Below, in pieces: positions 44,010 through 51,720 of a stretch of 51,720 nt of DNA (the first letter of the stretch is position 1; each line of letters begins with the position of its first letter). A program made the position numbers and the translations under genes. Location of the stretch: positions 1 through 51,720 of the forward strand of contig JADGBE010000023.1 in the NCBI GenBank assembly GCA_015231615.1, in the 5' to 3' direction. The DNA is from Desulfamplus sp. Lineage in GTDB: Bacteria > Desulfobacterota > Desulfobacteria > Desulfobacterales > Desulfobacteraceae. The notes beneath the pieces were generated by a model. It was not told the DNA's origin and made no database searches. It saw nothing but the letters and a program-made list of their open reading frames with translations.

Positions 44010-47000
44010 ATGCATTACCCTACTTACAGTTTTAAATGGCTTATAAGTTTTATTGTTTTTATCTGTCTTGCATGTTTTGCTAATTCAGTATTTGCATCTG
44101 CTACAGGAGCTATCTCAGGTACTGTTTATGAAAGTGATGGGACTACGCCAATTACAGGTAATATTATTAATGTATCTCTTTATAAAAGAGATATTTGTAA
44201 TATTAACAATCCAATAACGTGGCAGCAAAGTGTTACAACCAACGCATCATACGGCACATATACTTTTACTGGGATTTCACCTGGAAGTTACTACATCCTC
44301 GCAGAACCATACACTACTAACCACATCAAAGAGTGGTGGGCAGCAAATGCAAGTCAACAAAATCAAAATAATGCACAACCATTACAAATTAATTCGGGCG
44401 ATAACCTTACGAGCATTAATTTTCAACTAAATAGAGGTGCAACTCTATCTGGTACTCTTTATTTGAATGATGGAGTAACTCCAGTTACGGGAACTGCCTA
44501 TGCAGTAGGTATATATTTAGGAGCAAGCTGTAGTAATAGCCCTCTAATGACTACTAATACTAATTCGTCTGACGGCACCTTTTCTTTCGATAAATTGCCA
44601 GCGGGTAGTTATTATATTAGTACTAAAGGACAATGGTGGACTGCCACTGTAGGTAGCTATAATTGCGGTGATGCACAAAGTATCTCAGTAGCTTCTGAGC
44701 AAGATATCACAGGTAATGATTTCACACTTAGTCAAGGAGCTTATATTTCAGGAACTTTATATGAATCCAATGGTTCAACGCCTATTACAGGAAAAAATTT
44801 ATACGTTCAAGTTATAGCTGGGACACCGTGTTTGGGTTACAACATAATTGCACAAACACCGATTAACACAACTGATGGTACATACTATATCTCTGATTTA
44901 GGACCAGGTCAGTACTATTTAAGAACAACATTCTACGATACGAGTGCAAATTATGCTAATGGTTGGTGGGCATCAAGTGGTACAAGCCTTCCTTGTGGTA
45001 GTGCAGAATCAATTACAGTAGTTCAAGGACAGACATACTCTAATAAAAATTTCAAATTGAATCAGGGAGCAATCATTAGTGGCACTCTTTTTGAGGCAGA
45101 CGGCACAACACCTATCACAGGACCACAGAATATTGATGTTCAGCTTATATCAGGTGCTCCTTGTGCATCTGTCACTCAGGTGAGTAATGTTGCATATTTT
45201 TTGAATACGAGCAACGGACAATATACATTTTCAGGTATTCCAGCAGGTGTATATTATTTAAAAACAACAAATATTAGTTATCCAGGAAATTATTTATATG
45301 GTTGGTGGGTATCAAGTGGCACAAGCCTTCCTTGTGGCAGTGCAGAATCAATTACAGTAGTTCAGGGACAGACATACTCTAAAAACTTTAGTTTAAGCAG
45401 AGGTGGGACTATATCAGGTACAATATATATGGCTGATGGTACAACTCCTATAACTAATACAAGTGGTCAGATATCTATATGGTCTGGCTCTTCATGCACT
45501 CCATCGCATGTTAAAACTGTTGGAATAAATACATCTAATGGAACTTACTCTGTAAGTGGGCTTCTTCCTGGTAATTATTATATAAAAGCAGAACCATATA
45601 ATAACTATCTTTCAGAATGGTGGGCTTCTTCAGGAAGCAGCTATAATTGTGCTAACGCTGAGTTTGTTACAGTTACAGACCAAGATATTTTCAGCAATAA
45701 GAATTTTCAGCTTGATCCAACCGTTACAATATCTGGAACATTGTTTGGACCAGATGGTGTAACACCTTTGACATGCGACCCCGCAGCATCTGTAGAGGTT
45801 TTTTCAGGTGATCCCTGCGGTAATTATCAATCTATAGCAGGGCACATTGTAGATAACCAAAACGGTAATTATTATATTAGCGGCATTCCTGTAAATACTA
45901 CTGTGTTTCTAAGAGCATATAGCTCAACCTATCAGGGATACTGGTGGTGGGCATCGTCATGGACATCAACAGTTTGCAATGGTGCGGAGTATCTTACATT
46001 AACCCAAGGTCAGAATTTGACAGGTAAAAATTTTCAGATTGGTAGTGCTGCAGGTAGTGCCTCGATACACGGCACTATTTATAATAGTGACGGCATCACA
46101 CCCATTACTGGTACAATTATTCCGATATATGTATATTCAGGCTCGACTTGTGGCTCAATGACTCTTGTTAAATCAGGATATTCAACATCCTCTGGTACTT
46201 ATAGTATCTCTGGACTCTCTCCTGGTACCTATTTTCTACAAACTTATAGCGATGCCTATACAAAAGAGTGGTGGGCAACACCTGCAAGTAGTATTGAATG
46301 TGCTGGTGGGCAGCCAATAACTCTAATAGCCAATGATCAAGTTACAGGAAAAAATTTCCAACTCGAACCTTATACATCTCCGTCAGACAACGGAGGCACA
46401 ACAAATCCGCCTGTAACTCCGCCAGACAATGGAGGAACTACTAACCCACCTGTAACTCCGCCAGACAATGGAGGAACTACTAACCCACCTGTAACTCCGC
46501 CAGATAATAAACCAACTGATATTACAGACATAAAAGATGTTAGTGATGTTATTAGTGATGTTAACAACGCAACTGATGCAAACAATGCTGTAGAATCTTT
46601 GACTGACGATATTAATGTAATTAAGAATGACATACCAACCTCAACAACAACTCCCCCTTCTGATGCTCTTGTAGAAGCAATCAATACGACTACACAAAAT
46701 ATTGGAACTTTAGTAGATGTTTCTTTGAATCTTTTACAGAATGGAACTATTAGTGTAGAGCAAGCATTAAAACCTGTAGAACTTCTTACTGGTATAATTG
46801 AGCTTGGTGCACAAGTAGCTGCTGCAGGCGGTGCAATAAGTATTGAACAAGTTGCTGGAAGTATTGAATCTGTAGAAGGAATTGTTGCTGAAGTTGCCTC
46901 TCAAAATGCAACACAAGAACAAATGAGCAATATTGCTGGCAATATAAACAATATGTTGGGTAATATGCCAGACATTATGGAAGCTGTTTTAATAACAGAT

Positions 47001-48629
47001 GATGTTATGAATATTCTTGGGTCTATTAAAGGGCTTGCAGGGGCTGGTATATCCTCCTCAATTGCGGGTAATAATGATCCATCACAAACTGTTGACACTC
47101 TGGGTTCCATTGTTGTCAAAGGTTTAGAGCAAGCCTCAGATACCGATGTTGTTCTCAATACAGGAAGAATAGTTGGCGGTGCTGGGGATATTGTTAACCA
47201 TTCAGTTAATGTGTTGCAGACAGGCACTAATCAACAGACAGTTGTACAGAACACATTAGATCAACTTCAAGTTGAGATAAGTGAGATGTTTGGTCAAACA
47301 GCTTCAAATATCAAAGATAAACCTGTATTGAACTCTTTTGCTGCATCATCAGGCGGAAGTGTCAGCCTGAAGGATTTTAGCTATGTTATGGATAATGCTT
47401 CTGGTCTTACAACATCCATGATTAAAGCAAAATCTGTTTTAGGCTCCAAACTTTCAGGTTCAATGCAATCATTAAGCCGTGAAACACTTAAAAACATATT
47501 ACCAGCGTTTATTTCTAAAAACAGATTTGCAGCTATTAGTGGCGATAGTGATATACAAAAACTTATGAGTCAATATCCACAGCTACTAAATGAAGTTGTT
47601 AAAATTGCATCAGTCAATTTAACTTCTGGAATGCTTATAACAAAAGATGATATGTCAGAGGTTATTAGAAAAAATGACTCTCTTACAGCAGCAGAAAAGA
47701 CAAGATTGATCAAAGGTTTGCCTGAATTACCTGCATTTGATCAAGATATTATAAAATCAGGTAGCACTTCACTATCCCTTGTTGAGCTTTTAAATAAAGA
47801 GCTGGAGAATCCAGAATATCAACTACCTGGTACAACTGTTGAAGTTATCTCTTCAAAAGGTCTGTCTCTTATGGTTATGTTGAAAAATGAAGCAAAAGGG
47901 ATAGAGATACCACTTTATATTCAAGATGCTCGTGTAGTATCTTCAATTATTCCATCTGGTTTGCATCGTATGCCAGAAGACACTTTTATTCTGGTTCGCA
48001 ATGGAATTGCGGGTATTATCACCCCCGCCCCTTTAGATGCTGTAGATACTCTTTTGTCTGCCGATACTTTGCTAAATGTTGAGAACTTGTTTGGTTCTGA
48101 CAAAAAAGAGATTTCTGATGTAAAGGTTAGTAATTCTGGTAATCTTGCCATCAAATTTAAAGATGGAACTAAATTTTCAGGCTCTTTTGGATATGGAACA
48201 TCAAAAGAGGGAGAGGGAGAGTTTGATGCAGGAACTTCAAGTTTTGAACTTCAAATGACTGATCCCGCAAGCGAAGCATATTCAGTATTGGTTACCTATA
48301 GCAATGGCACAACACAGACCCTTTCACCATCAATTGCAGCTATTGAACAGTTGGTAAAAGTGTTAGATACACTTGCTGCTGGAAGTTATACCCTTGATAA
48401 AGCAACAGGTATTTTCACTGTTATGGGTTCTCGTTTCAAGCCAAGCTACCTTATAGAGCCTATTGCAACAAGTGAACAGACTTGGTTTAAAAACAATAGA
48501 GATACCAATGGGATTGCATGGGAAATTAAAGACTACAATGGCGATGGTGCTATAGATTTAAAGATGTGGACATCTGGAATACTTGGAATTGCTGAAGGGA
48601 AGCAGGTTATTTATACAGTTGTTCAGTAA
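44010..48629 (+). CDS. Large secreted protein with seven Ig/CarboxypepD_reg-like repeats
   Basis: 1539 aa, with a signal peptide (residues 1-30, ending NSVFASATG). Seven repeats of about 100-115 residues start like ISGTLYESDGTTPITG, have GxYYIxG-type turns, and each contains a WW pair (EWWAAN, GWWASSG, EWWATPA) and an ITVxQGQ end. They look like carboxypeptidase-regulatory or Cna-B-type beta sandwiches. Paired cysteines in several repeats may form disulfides. A linker with three PPDNGGTTNPPVT units (about 793-831) leads to a helical region (about 840-1300) and a C-terminal beta part ending AEGKQVIYTVVQ. AAAGGAG supports the start. Likely a surface or matrix protein; the ligand is unknown. Confidence 0.78.
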   Translation: MHYPTYSFKWLISFIVFICLACFANSVFASATGAISGTVYESDGTTPITGNIINVSLYKRDICNINNPITWQQSVTTNASYGTYTFTGISPGSYYILAEPYTTNHIKEWWAANASQQNQNNAQPLQINSGDNLTSINFQLNRGATLSGTLYLNDGVTPVTGTAYAVGIYLGASCSNSPLMTTNTNSSDGTFSFDKLPAGSYYISTKGQWWTATVGSYNCGDAQSISVASEQDITGNDFTLSQGAYISGTLYESNGSTPITGKNLYVQVIAGTPCLGYNIIAQTPINTTDGTYYISDLGPGQYYLRTTFYDTSANYANGWWASSGTSLPCGSAESITVVQGQTYSNKNFKLNQGAIISGTLFEADGTTPITGPQNIDVQLISGAPCASVTQVSNVAYFLNTSNGQYTFSGIPAGVYYLKTTNISYPGNYLYGWWVSSGTSLPCGSAESITVVQGQTYSKNFSLSRGGTISGTIYMADGTTPITNTSGQISIWSGSSCTPSHVKTVGINTSNGTYSVSGLLPGNYYIKAEPYNNYLSEWWASSGSSYNCANAEFVTVTDQDIFSNKNFQLDPTVTISGTLFGPDGVTPLTCDPAASVEVFSGDPCGNYQSIAGHIVDNQNGNYYISGIPVNTTVFLRAYSSTYQGYWWWASSWTSTVCNGAEYLTLTQGQNLTGKNFQIGSAAGSASIHGTIYNSDGITPITGTIIPIYVYSGSTCGSMTLVKSGYSTSSGTYSISGLSPGTYFLQTYSDAYTKEWWATPASSIECAGGQPITLIANDQVTGKNFQLEPYTSPSDNGGTTNPPVTPPDNGGTTNPPVTPPDNGGTTNPPVTPPDNKPTDITDIKDVSDVISDVNNATDANNAVESLTDDINVIKNDIPTSTTTPPSDALVEAINTTTQNIGTLVDVSLNLLQNGTISVEQALKPVELLTGIIELGAQVAAAGGAISIEQVAGSIESVEGIVAEVASQNATQEQMSNIAGNINNMLGNMPDIMEAVLITDDVMNILGSIKGLAGAGISSSIAGNNDPSQTVDTLGSIVVKGLEQASDTDVVLNTGRIVGGAGDIVNHSVNVLQTGTNQQTVVQNTLDQLQVEISEMFGQTASNIKDKPVLNSFAASSGGSVSLKDFSYVMDNASGLTTSMIKAKSVLGSKLSGSMQSLSRETLKNILPAFISKNRFAAISGDSDIQKLMSQYPQLLNEVVKIASVNLTSGMLITKDDMSEVIRKNDSLTAAEKTRLIKGLPELPAFDQDIIKSGSTSLSLVELLNKELENPEYQLPGTTVEVISSKGLSLMVMLKNEAKGIEIPLYIQDARVVSSIIPSGLHRMPEDTFILVRNGIAGIITPAPLDAVDTLLSADTLLNVENLFGSDKKEISDVKVSNSGNLAIKFKDGTKFSGSFGYGTSKEGEGEFDAGTSSFELQMTDPASEAYSVLVTYSNGTTQTLSPSIAAIEQLVKVLDTLAAGSYTLDKATGIFTVMGSRFKPSYLIEPIATSEQTWFKNNRDTNGIAWEIKDYNGDGAIDLKMWTSGILGIAEGKQVIYTVVQ
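44961..45386 (+). repeat. Near-identical 87-bp segments in two neighbouring surface-protein repeats
   Basis: 44961-45047 and 45300-45386 are almost identical over about 85 bases (offset 339 bases, 113 codons), while the rest of these protein repeats has diverged. This points to recent duplication or gene conversion. Confidence 0.8.
46386..46502 (+). repeat. Three 39-bp tandem repeats coding for a Pro/Gly-rich linker
   Basis: Units at 46386-46424, 46425-46463 and 46464-46502; the last two are identical and the first differs at a few bases. Each codes DNGGTTNPPVTPP. It is a flexible spacer between the beta-repeat region and the C-terminal part of the secreted protein. Confidence 0.92.
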
Positions 48630-48639
48630 GTAATGAGGC

Positions 48640-48750
48640 AATGTCATTAACTTAAGCCATTAGTTGTCGAATGATGGGCGAGGAGATTCTTTAATTATTT
48701 GATAGGCTCTTATTCAATTTTTTTCAGAAATACCTTAAGTTAATGACATT
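48640..48750. mobile_element. MITE-like element with perfect 17-bp terminal inverted repeats
   Basis: AATGTCATTAACTTAAG (48640-48656) is repeated in perfect reverse complement at 48734-48750. The 77 bases between have no ORF. At 111 bp with clean ends it looks like a non-autonomous insertion element. I see no convincing target-site duplication. It starts 11 bases after the stop codon of the secreted repeat protein, so it could also act as a terminator hairpin. Confidence 0.55.
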
Positions 48751-48933
48751 TAGTATAATCTTTTATACTACCAGTATTAAGGAAAGTATACTATCCAAGT
48801 CATAAATTTAGTTTTACCTAAACTGTAGAGACGCACGGCTATGCGTCTCTACTTAAATATAAAAGCTCAATTAATACCCGATTATAGTATATTCAAATTA
48901 ACAGTATTTATTTAAGAAAGATGTTCAATTAAT
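48751..48933. other. Intergenic region before the Nudix gene with a GTAGAGACGC palindrome
   Basis: No gene is visible. GTAGAGACGCA (48825-48835) pairs with TGCGTCTCTAC (48842-48852), a perfect 11-bp stem with a 6-base loop. It is more GC-rich than its surroundings and lacks a T run. Similar GTAGAGACGC...GCGTCTCTAC hairpins are known to me as scattered intergenic repeats in other bacteria, including cyanobacteria. Confidence 0.65.
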
Positions 48934-49572
48934 ATGAAAATTCTTGAAGTAAATAAATTAACCGACTTTAAACACCTGAATCTATTTTTAACCAAATACA
49001 AGGATAAAATAGGCAATATAAAGTCATGGATATTTGCATCAAGATCATATTCTCCTAATGTTATGATGAAAATAACCAATACCTTAGAAGAAAATGCTCC
49101 AATAGCTGATAATCTGATTCCTTCTGATATGTCGCTAATTTACAAACCTAATGCGGTTGTTATTGTCCCATTTCATGTAGATTATCAAAAAATAGTAATT
49201 ATAAAAGAGTTTCGTGTGCCTCTTGGTAACTATCAATACGGTTTTCCTGCTGGACTTATGGATAGAGGAGAAGAACTTGAAGAGACAGCAGCAAGAGAGC
49301 TTAAAGATGAGACAGGTCTTGAGATTGTTAGCATCATAAAAAAAAGTCCAACTATCTATTCATCTTCTGGAATGACTGATGAATCTATCTCTTTGGTTTA
49401 CGCAACTTGCAAAGGGGAACCTTCTATTAAATGGAATGAAGAGTCTGAAGATATTACAGTTATAATGGTATCTCCTAAAGAAGCAGAGATTTTGCTTGCA
49501 AATCCTGAAATAAAGTTTGATGTCAAGTCTTGGATTGTTCTTTCAATATTTGCCCAAACAGGTAAGATTTAA
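48934..49572 (+). CDS. Nudix hydrolase, ADP-ribose pyrophosphatase-like
   Basis: A 212-aa protein with a complete Nudix box near residues 107-130: GLMDRGEELEETAARELKDE followed by TGLEI, which matches GX5EX7REUXEEXGU. IVIIKEFRVPLGNYQYGFPA before it is typical of ADP-sugar pyrophosphatases. The enzyme should cleave a nucleoside diphosphate linked to another group, most likely ADP-ribose. The first 55 residues are an extra N-terminal part. The start lacks a strong ribosome binding site. Followed after 36 bases by the M48 protease gene. Confidence 0.88.
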   Translation: MKILEVNKLTDFKHLNLFLTKYKDKIGNIKSWIFASRSYSPNVMMKITNTLEENAPIADNLIPSDMSLIYKPNAVVIVPFHVDYQKIVIIKEFRVPLGNYQYGFPAGLMDRGEELEETAARELKDETGLEIVSIIKKSPTIYSSSGMTDESISLVYATCKGEPSIKWNEESEDITVIMVSPKEAEILLANPEIKFDVKSWIVLSIFAQTGKI

Positions 49573-49608
49573 GTAATCTGAAATTTTAACGGGTAAAAAT
49601 ATTCCAAT

Positions 49609-51477
49609 ATGTTTTCTAATTTTATATATCTTCTTGTCGCCCTTATCCTATATTCTACAAGCGAATTTCAAAGTACAGCGGAACATACTGCTAATAGCTC
49701 TTTGGCTTTAACTACTTTTTCTATATCAATAGCTATAGCTCTTTTTCTTATGTTTTGGTTAGTTTGTTATATTACATTCAAAAGATTAGAACGCCATGTT
49801 GCTAATTCAGGTGATGTATCAAATTTAGATAACCATTTAGAAAAGAGCTTGTCAAGACTCTCAATTTTAGCCCTTCTAATATTTGCCTGTGATCTATATT
49901 TTTTAAGGCTTAACCTTTTATTTGATAATATCTGGCTTTTCAAAATATTTCCCACTATAGAAGCAATAATTTTATTATCTATTTTTTTGTTATATCTCGT
50001 TATTGTCTGGAACTCTGCGTGGAATATTCAAAAAAAATATTTTGCTGGTTATGTCTCAAAAAAGAGTTTTGTTCTATCTAATATATCCTTTTCTTTACCT
50101 GCCTTGTTACCATGGTTTATACTCTCTTTTACAGCGGATCTGATTGAACTTATCCCATTTGAACAGCCTAAAGGCTTTCTTGCAACGCCTCAAGGTGAAA
50201 TATTATACGTGCTGACGTTTATGATTGCAGTTGCCTGTTTTGGACCAATTTTAATTCAGAAGATATGGGGCTGCACATCTCTTGAGGATAGTTTTATAAG
50301 AACAAGAATAGAAGAGCTTTGTAAAAGGGCGAAGCTGAAATATGCAGATATTCTTAAATGGGAGCTTTTTGGTGGCTCAATGATCACTGCTGGTGTTATG
50401 GGTCTTTGGGGAAGATTTAGATATATTCTTGTAACTCCTGCAATGATAAACAGCCTTTTACCTGAAGAGATAGATGCAGTTATTGTCCATGAAATTGGTC
50501 ATATCCAAAATAGACATATCCATTTTTATCTTCTTTTTTTTGCTGGATATATTGCATCTATCTATTCACTATTCGATCCCATGCTTCTTATCTACTACTT
50601 TGAGCCAATTATCAAAGCTGTCTCATTTGTTGGTATAAACCATGAAACTGGTATAACTCTTATATTAAGCATGATTATGATTTTTATGTTTTTGATCTAT
50701 TTTCGCTATATATTTGGATTTTTTATGAGAAACTTTGAACGTCAAGCAGATATTCACGTTTATCGTTATCTGCCAGATGCCTCTGCTCTTATAAGAACTT
50801 TTTACAAGATTGCGGGGATAAATCGCCACTCTTGGGATAAACCCAATTGGCATCATTACAGCATAAAAGAGAGGGTGGATTTTCTCAACTTGTGCGAATT
50901 AAATCCAGAGTATATCCAGAAACATCACAAAAGAGTTAGGTTGATGATGCAAACCTATATTGTTGTTATAATCTTTATATGCTTAGTTGGGTATTATTTT
51001 AATCTTGGGCAAGGAAAAGATAAGATAAACGAATATCTTGCAGAGAAGATTATAAGCGAACAGCTTGACGAAAGGCCACAAAACATTGATATTTTGCTTA
51101 TAGCAGCAGATTATTACTACAATAAAGAAAAATTTGGGAAAGCAGTCTATTATTACAATAAAGTTATATCGCTTGCTCCTAATAACAGCCATGCTCTCAA
51201 TAATCTTGCTTGGCTCTATGCAACTTGTCCTAATATTGAATTTCAAAATCCTCAAAAAGCATTGGAACTTGCTACAAGAGCTTTAGAAGCAGCAAAATTA
51301 GAATCAGCAAAGTTCTCACCCGCTTTAGCTATACCACCCCATATTTTAGATACTTATGCAGAGGCATGTTTTCTTAATGGTCTTTATGCAGAGGCTCTTG
51401 AGGCAGCAAAAGAGGCCTTAAAAAATGCCACAGACAAAAAAGACTATTACCAAAAACAGGTGAATCGTTTTTCTTAA
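49609..51477 (+). CDS. M48 family membrane metalloprotease with C-terminal TPRs
   Basis: A 622-aa membrane protein. Several hydrophobic helices precede the catalytic site VIVHEIGHIQNRHIHF, whose zinc motif HEIGH is at residues 294-298. The third ligand region is RNFERQADIHVYRYL near 376. GGSMITAGVMGLWGRFRYIL and RFRYILVTPAMI are family-type segments. Another helix follows near 445-465, then TPR-like repeats to the end (YYYNKEKFGKAVYYYNKVIS, NSHALNNLAWLYATCP). It resembles HtpX/Ste24-type quality-control proteases of the inner membrane. The TPR tail suggests a partner or substrate adaptor role. Confidence 0.88.
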   Translation: MFSNFIYLLVALILYSTSEFQSTAEHTANSSLALTTFSISIAIALFLMFWLVCYITFKRLERHVANSGDVSNLDNHLEKSLSRLSILALLIFACDLYFLRLNLLFDNIWLFKIFPTIEAIILLSIFLLYLVIVWNSAWNIQKKYFAGYVSKKSFVLSNISFSLPALLPWFILSFTADLIELIPFEQPKGFLATPQGEILYVLTFMIAVACFGPILIQKIWGCTSLEDSFIRTRIEELCKRAKLKYADILKWELFGGSMITAGVMGLWGRFRYILVTPAMINSLLPEEIDAVIVHEIGHIQNRHIHFYLLFFAGYIASIYSLFDPMLLIYYFEPIIKAVSFVGINHETGITLILSMIMIFMFLIYFRYIFGFFMRNFERQADIHVYRYLPDASALIRTFYKIAGINRHSWDKPNWHHYSIKERVDFLNLCELNPEYIQKHHKRVRLMMQTYIVVIIFICLVGYYFNLGQGKDKINEYLAEKIISEQLDERPQNIDILLIAADYYYNKEKFGKAVYYYNKVISLAPNNSHALNNLAWLYATCPNIEFQNPQKALELATRALEAAKLESAKFSPALAIPPHILDTYAEACFLNGLYAEALEAAKEALKNATDKKDYYQKQVNRFS

Positions 51478-51483
51478 TTTAAA

Positions 51484-51503
51484 CCCACCGTCATTGCGGC
51501 GGG
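51484..51503 (+). terminator. Weak hairpin after the M48 protease gene
   Basis: CCCACCG (51484-51490) pairs with CGGCGGG (51497-51503) with one mismatch. No long T run follows. A weak terminator is possible. Confidence 0.35.
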
Positions 51504-51556
51504 GAATGCTTTATCAAAAGCGGTTTGGCGGTTTTACTAATCAATCATCTGACATT

Positions 51557-51658
51557 TTATTGCACTACAGTATAAATTATCTGTTTCCCTTCAGCAGTGG
51601 GCTTAAACTGTTCTACAATTTTTTCCAAATAGATTCTTTGTGTTCCATTTATTGATTC
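51557..51658 (-). pseudogene. C-terminal fragment sharing the tail of the 1539-aa secreted protein
   Basis: A minus-strand frame of 33 codons ends at TAA (51559-51557) and is closed upstream by a stop at 51661-51659. Its last 13 residues (AEGKQIIYTVVQ preceded by T) match the end of the secreted repeat protein (AEGKQVIYTVVQ) at 12 aligned positions with one change, and both stop at the same residue. The DNA has diverged at third codon positions. There is no start codon with a ribosome binding site. It looks like the remnant of a paralogue. Confidence 0.55.
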
Positions 51659-51666
51659 TTAAATCC

Positions 51667-51720
51667 TTAAGCAGCTTTTTGCATAGTTAGGATAGTTTCA
51701 AGAGTAAGTGGTTTTGAAAT
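51667..51720 (-). CDS. 3' end of a gene running off the right edge, possible response-regulator receiver
   Basis: The minus strand reads ISKPLTLETILTMQKAA then TAA. A Lys-Pro followed by a leucine-rich helix is typical for the end of CheY-like receiver domains, where the lysine is the conserved one. Only 17 residues are visible, so this is a weak suggestion. Confidence 0.35.
   Translation of the reverse strand: MSKPLTLETILTMQKAA

Noticed and set aside
46370..46684. Minus-strand ORF over the Pro/Gly linker of the surface protein
   Set aside because: Produced by the 39-bp repeats read backwards; no start signal.

Overview
The window reads as a piece of chromosome from an AT-rich, anaerobic, sulfate-reducing bacterium of the Desulfobacterota type. 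The sequence support is: dsrC (the sulfur-carrier protein of dissimilatory sulfite reductase, with both C-terminal cysteines), a siroheme decarboxylase subunit (alternative heme pathway), a DUF3786 protein, a giant 2-hydroxyacyl-CoA dehydratase-activase protein, and a long Mrp/Mbh-type antiporter operon. The complete Mla lipid-transport set, a predicted outer-membrane barrel and signal-peptide surface proteins show a Gram-negative envelope. I cannot name the species.

Layout. 1-740: 3' end of an acyl-CoA synthetase. 880-5750: an accessory stretch made of small orphan genes separated by attC-like imperfect palindromes (2083-2182, 2936-3022, 5400-5502, and a degenerate one near 3910-4003). It also holds a VapBC-like toxin-antitoxin pair, a PIN-domain remnant beside a REP-like palindrome, a DUF5131 fragment, and five hairpins spaced about 41 bp apart behind a 23-codon ORF. 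No integrase gene is visible, so it looks like an integron cassette cluster without its integrase (CALIN). 5831-10056: DUF3786, comEC and a membrane protein. 10198-15469 (minus): acyl-CoA dehydratase activase and a ribbon-helix-helix protein. 15837-19369: mlaEFDC-mlaA operon. 19410-20958 (minus): siroheme decarboxylase subunit, tRNA-Cys, tRNA-Gly, cheW.

21049-26898: an acidic repeat protein transcribed divergently from a stress-kinase module (prkA, a translationally coupled 29-codon ORF, DUF444/yeaH), followed by dsrC with its own promoter and terminator. 27006-35830 (minus): Mrp operon mnhE-F-G-DUF4040-B-C, then three MrpD-like subunits, two small membrane proteins between the last two, and a terminal cyclic-nucleotide-binding protein. 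35991-40531 (minus): U32 peptidase and a DEAD-box helicase. 40665-48629: a FecR-TPR-barrel protein and a 1539-aa secreted repeat protein. 48640-48852: two palindromic elements. 48934-51477: Nudix hydrolase and an M48 metalloprotease with TPRs. The last 240 bases hold two minus-strand 3' ends. One shares the exact C-terminal tail of the 1539-aa protein.

The observations most worth follow-up are the integrase-less attC array with its helically phased hairpin block, the unannotated coupled small ORF between prkA and DUF444, the divergent DNA-binding-like acidic repeat protein next to prkA, the extended Mrp operon with three MrpD subunits and a 41-aa membrane peptide, and the surface-protein pair whose C-terminal tail recurs at the window edge. 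All family assignments come from reading motifs by eye. No database search was run.
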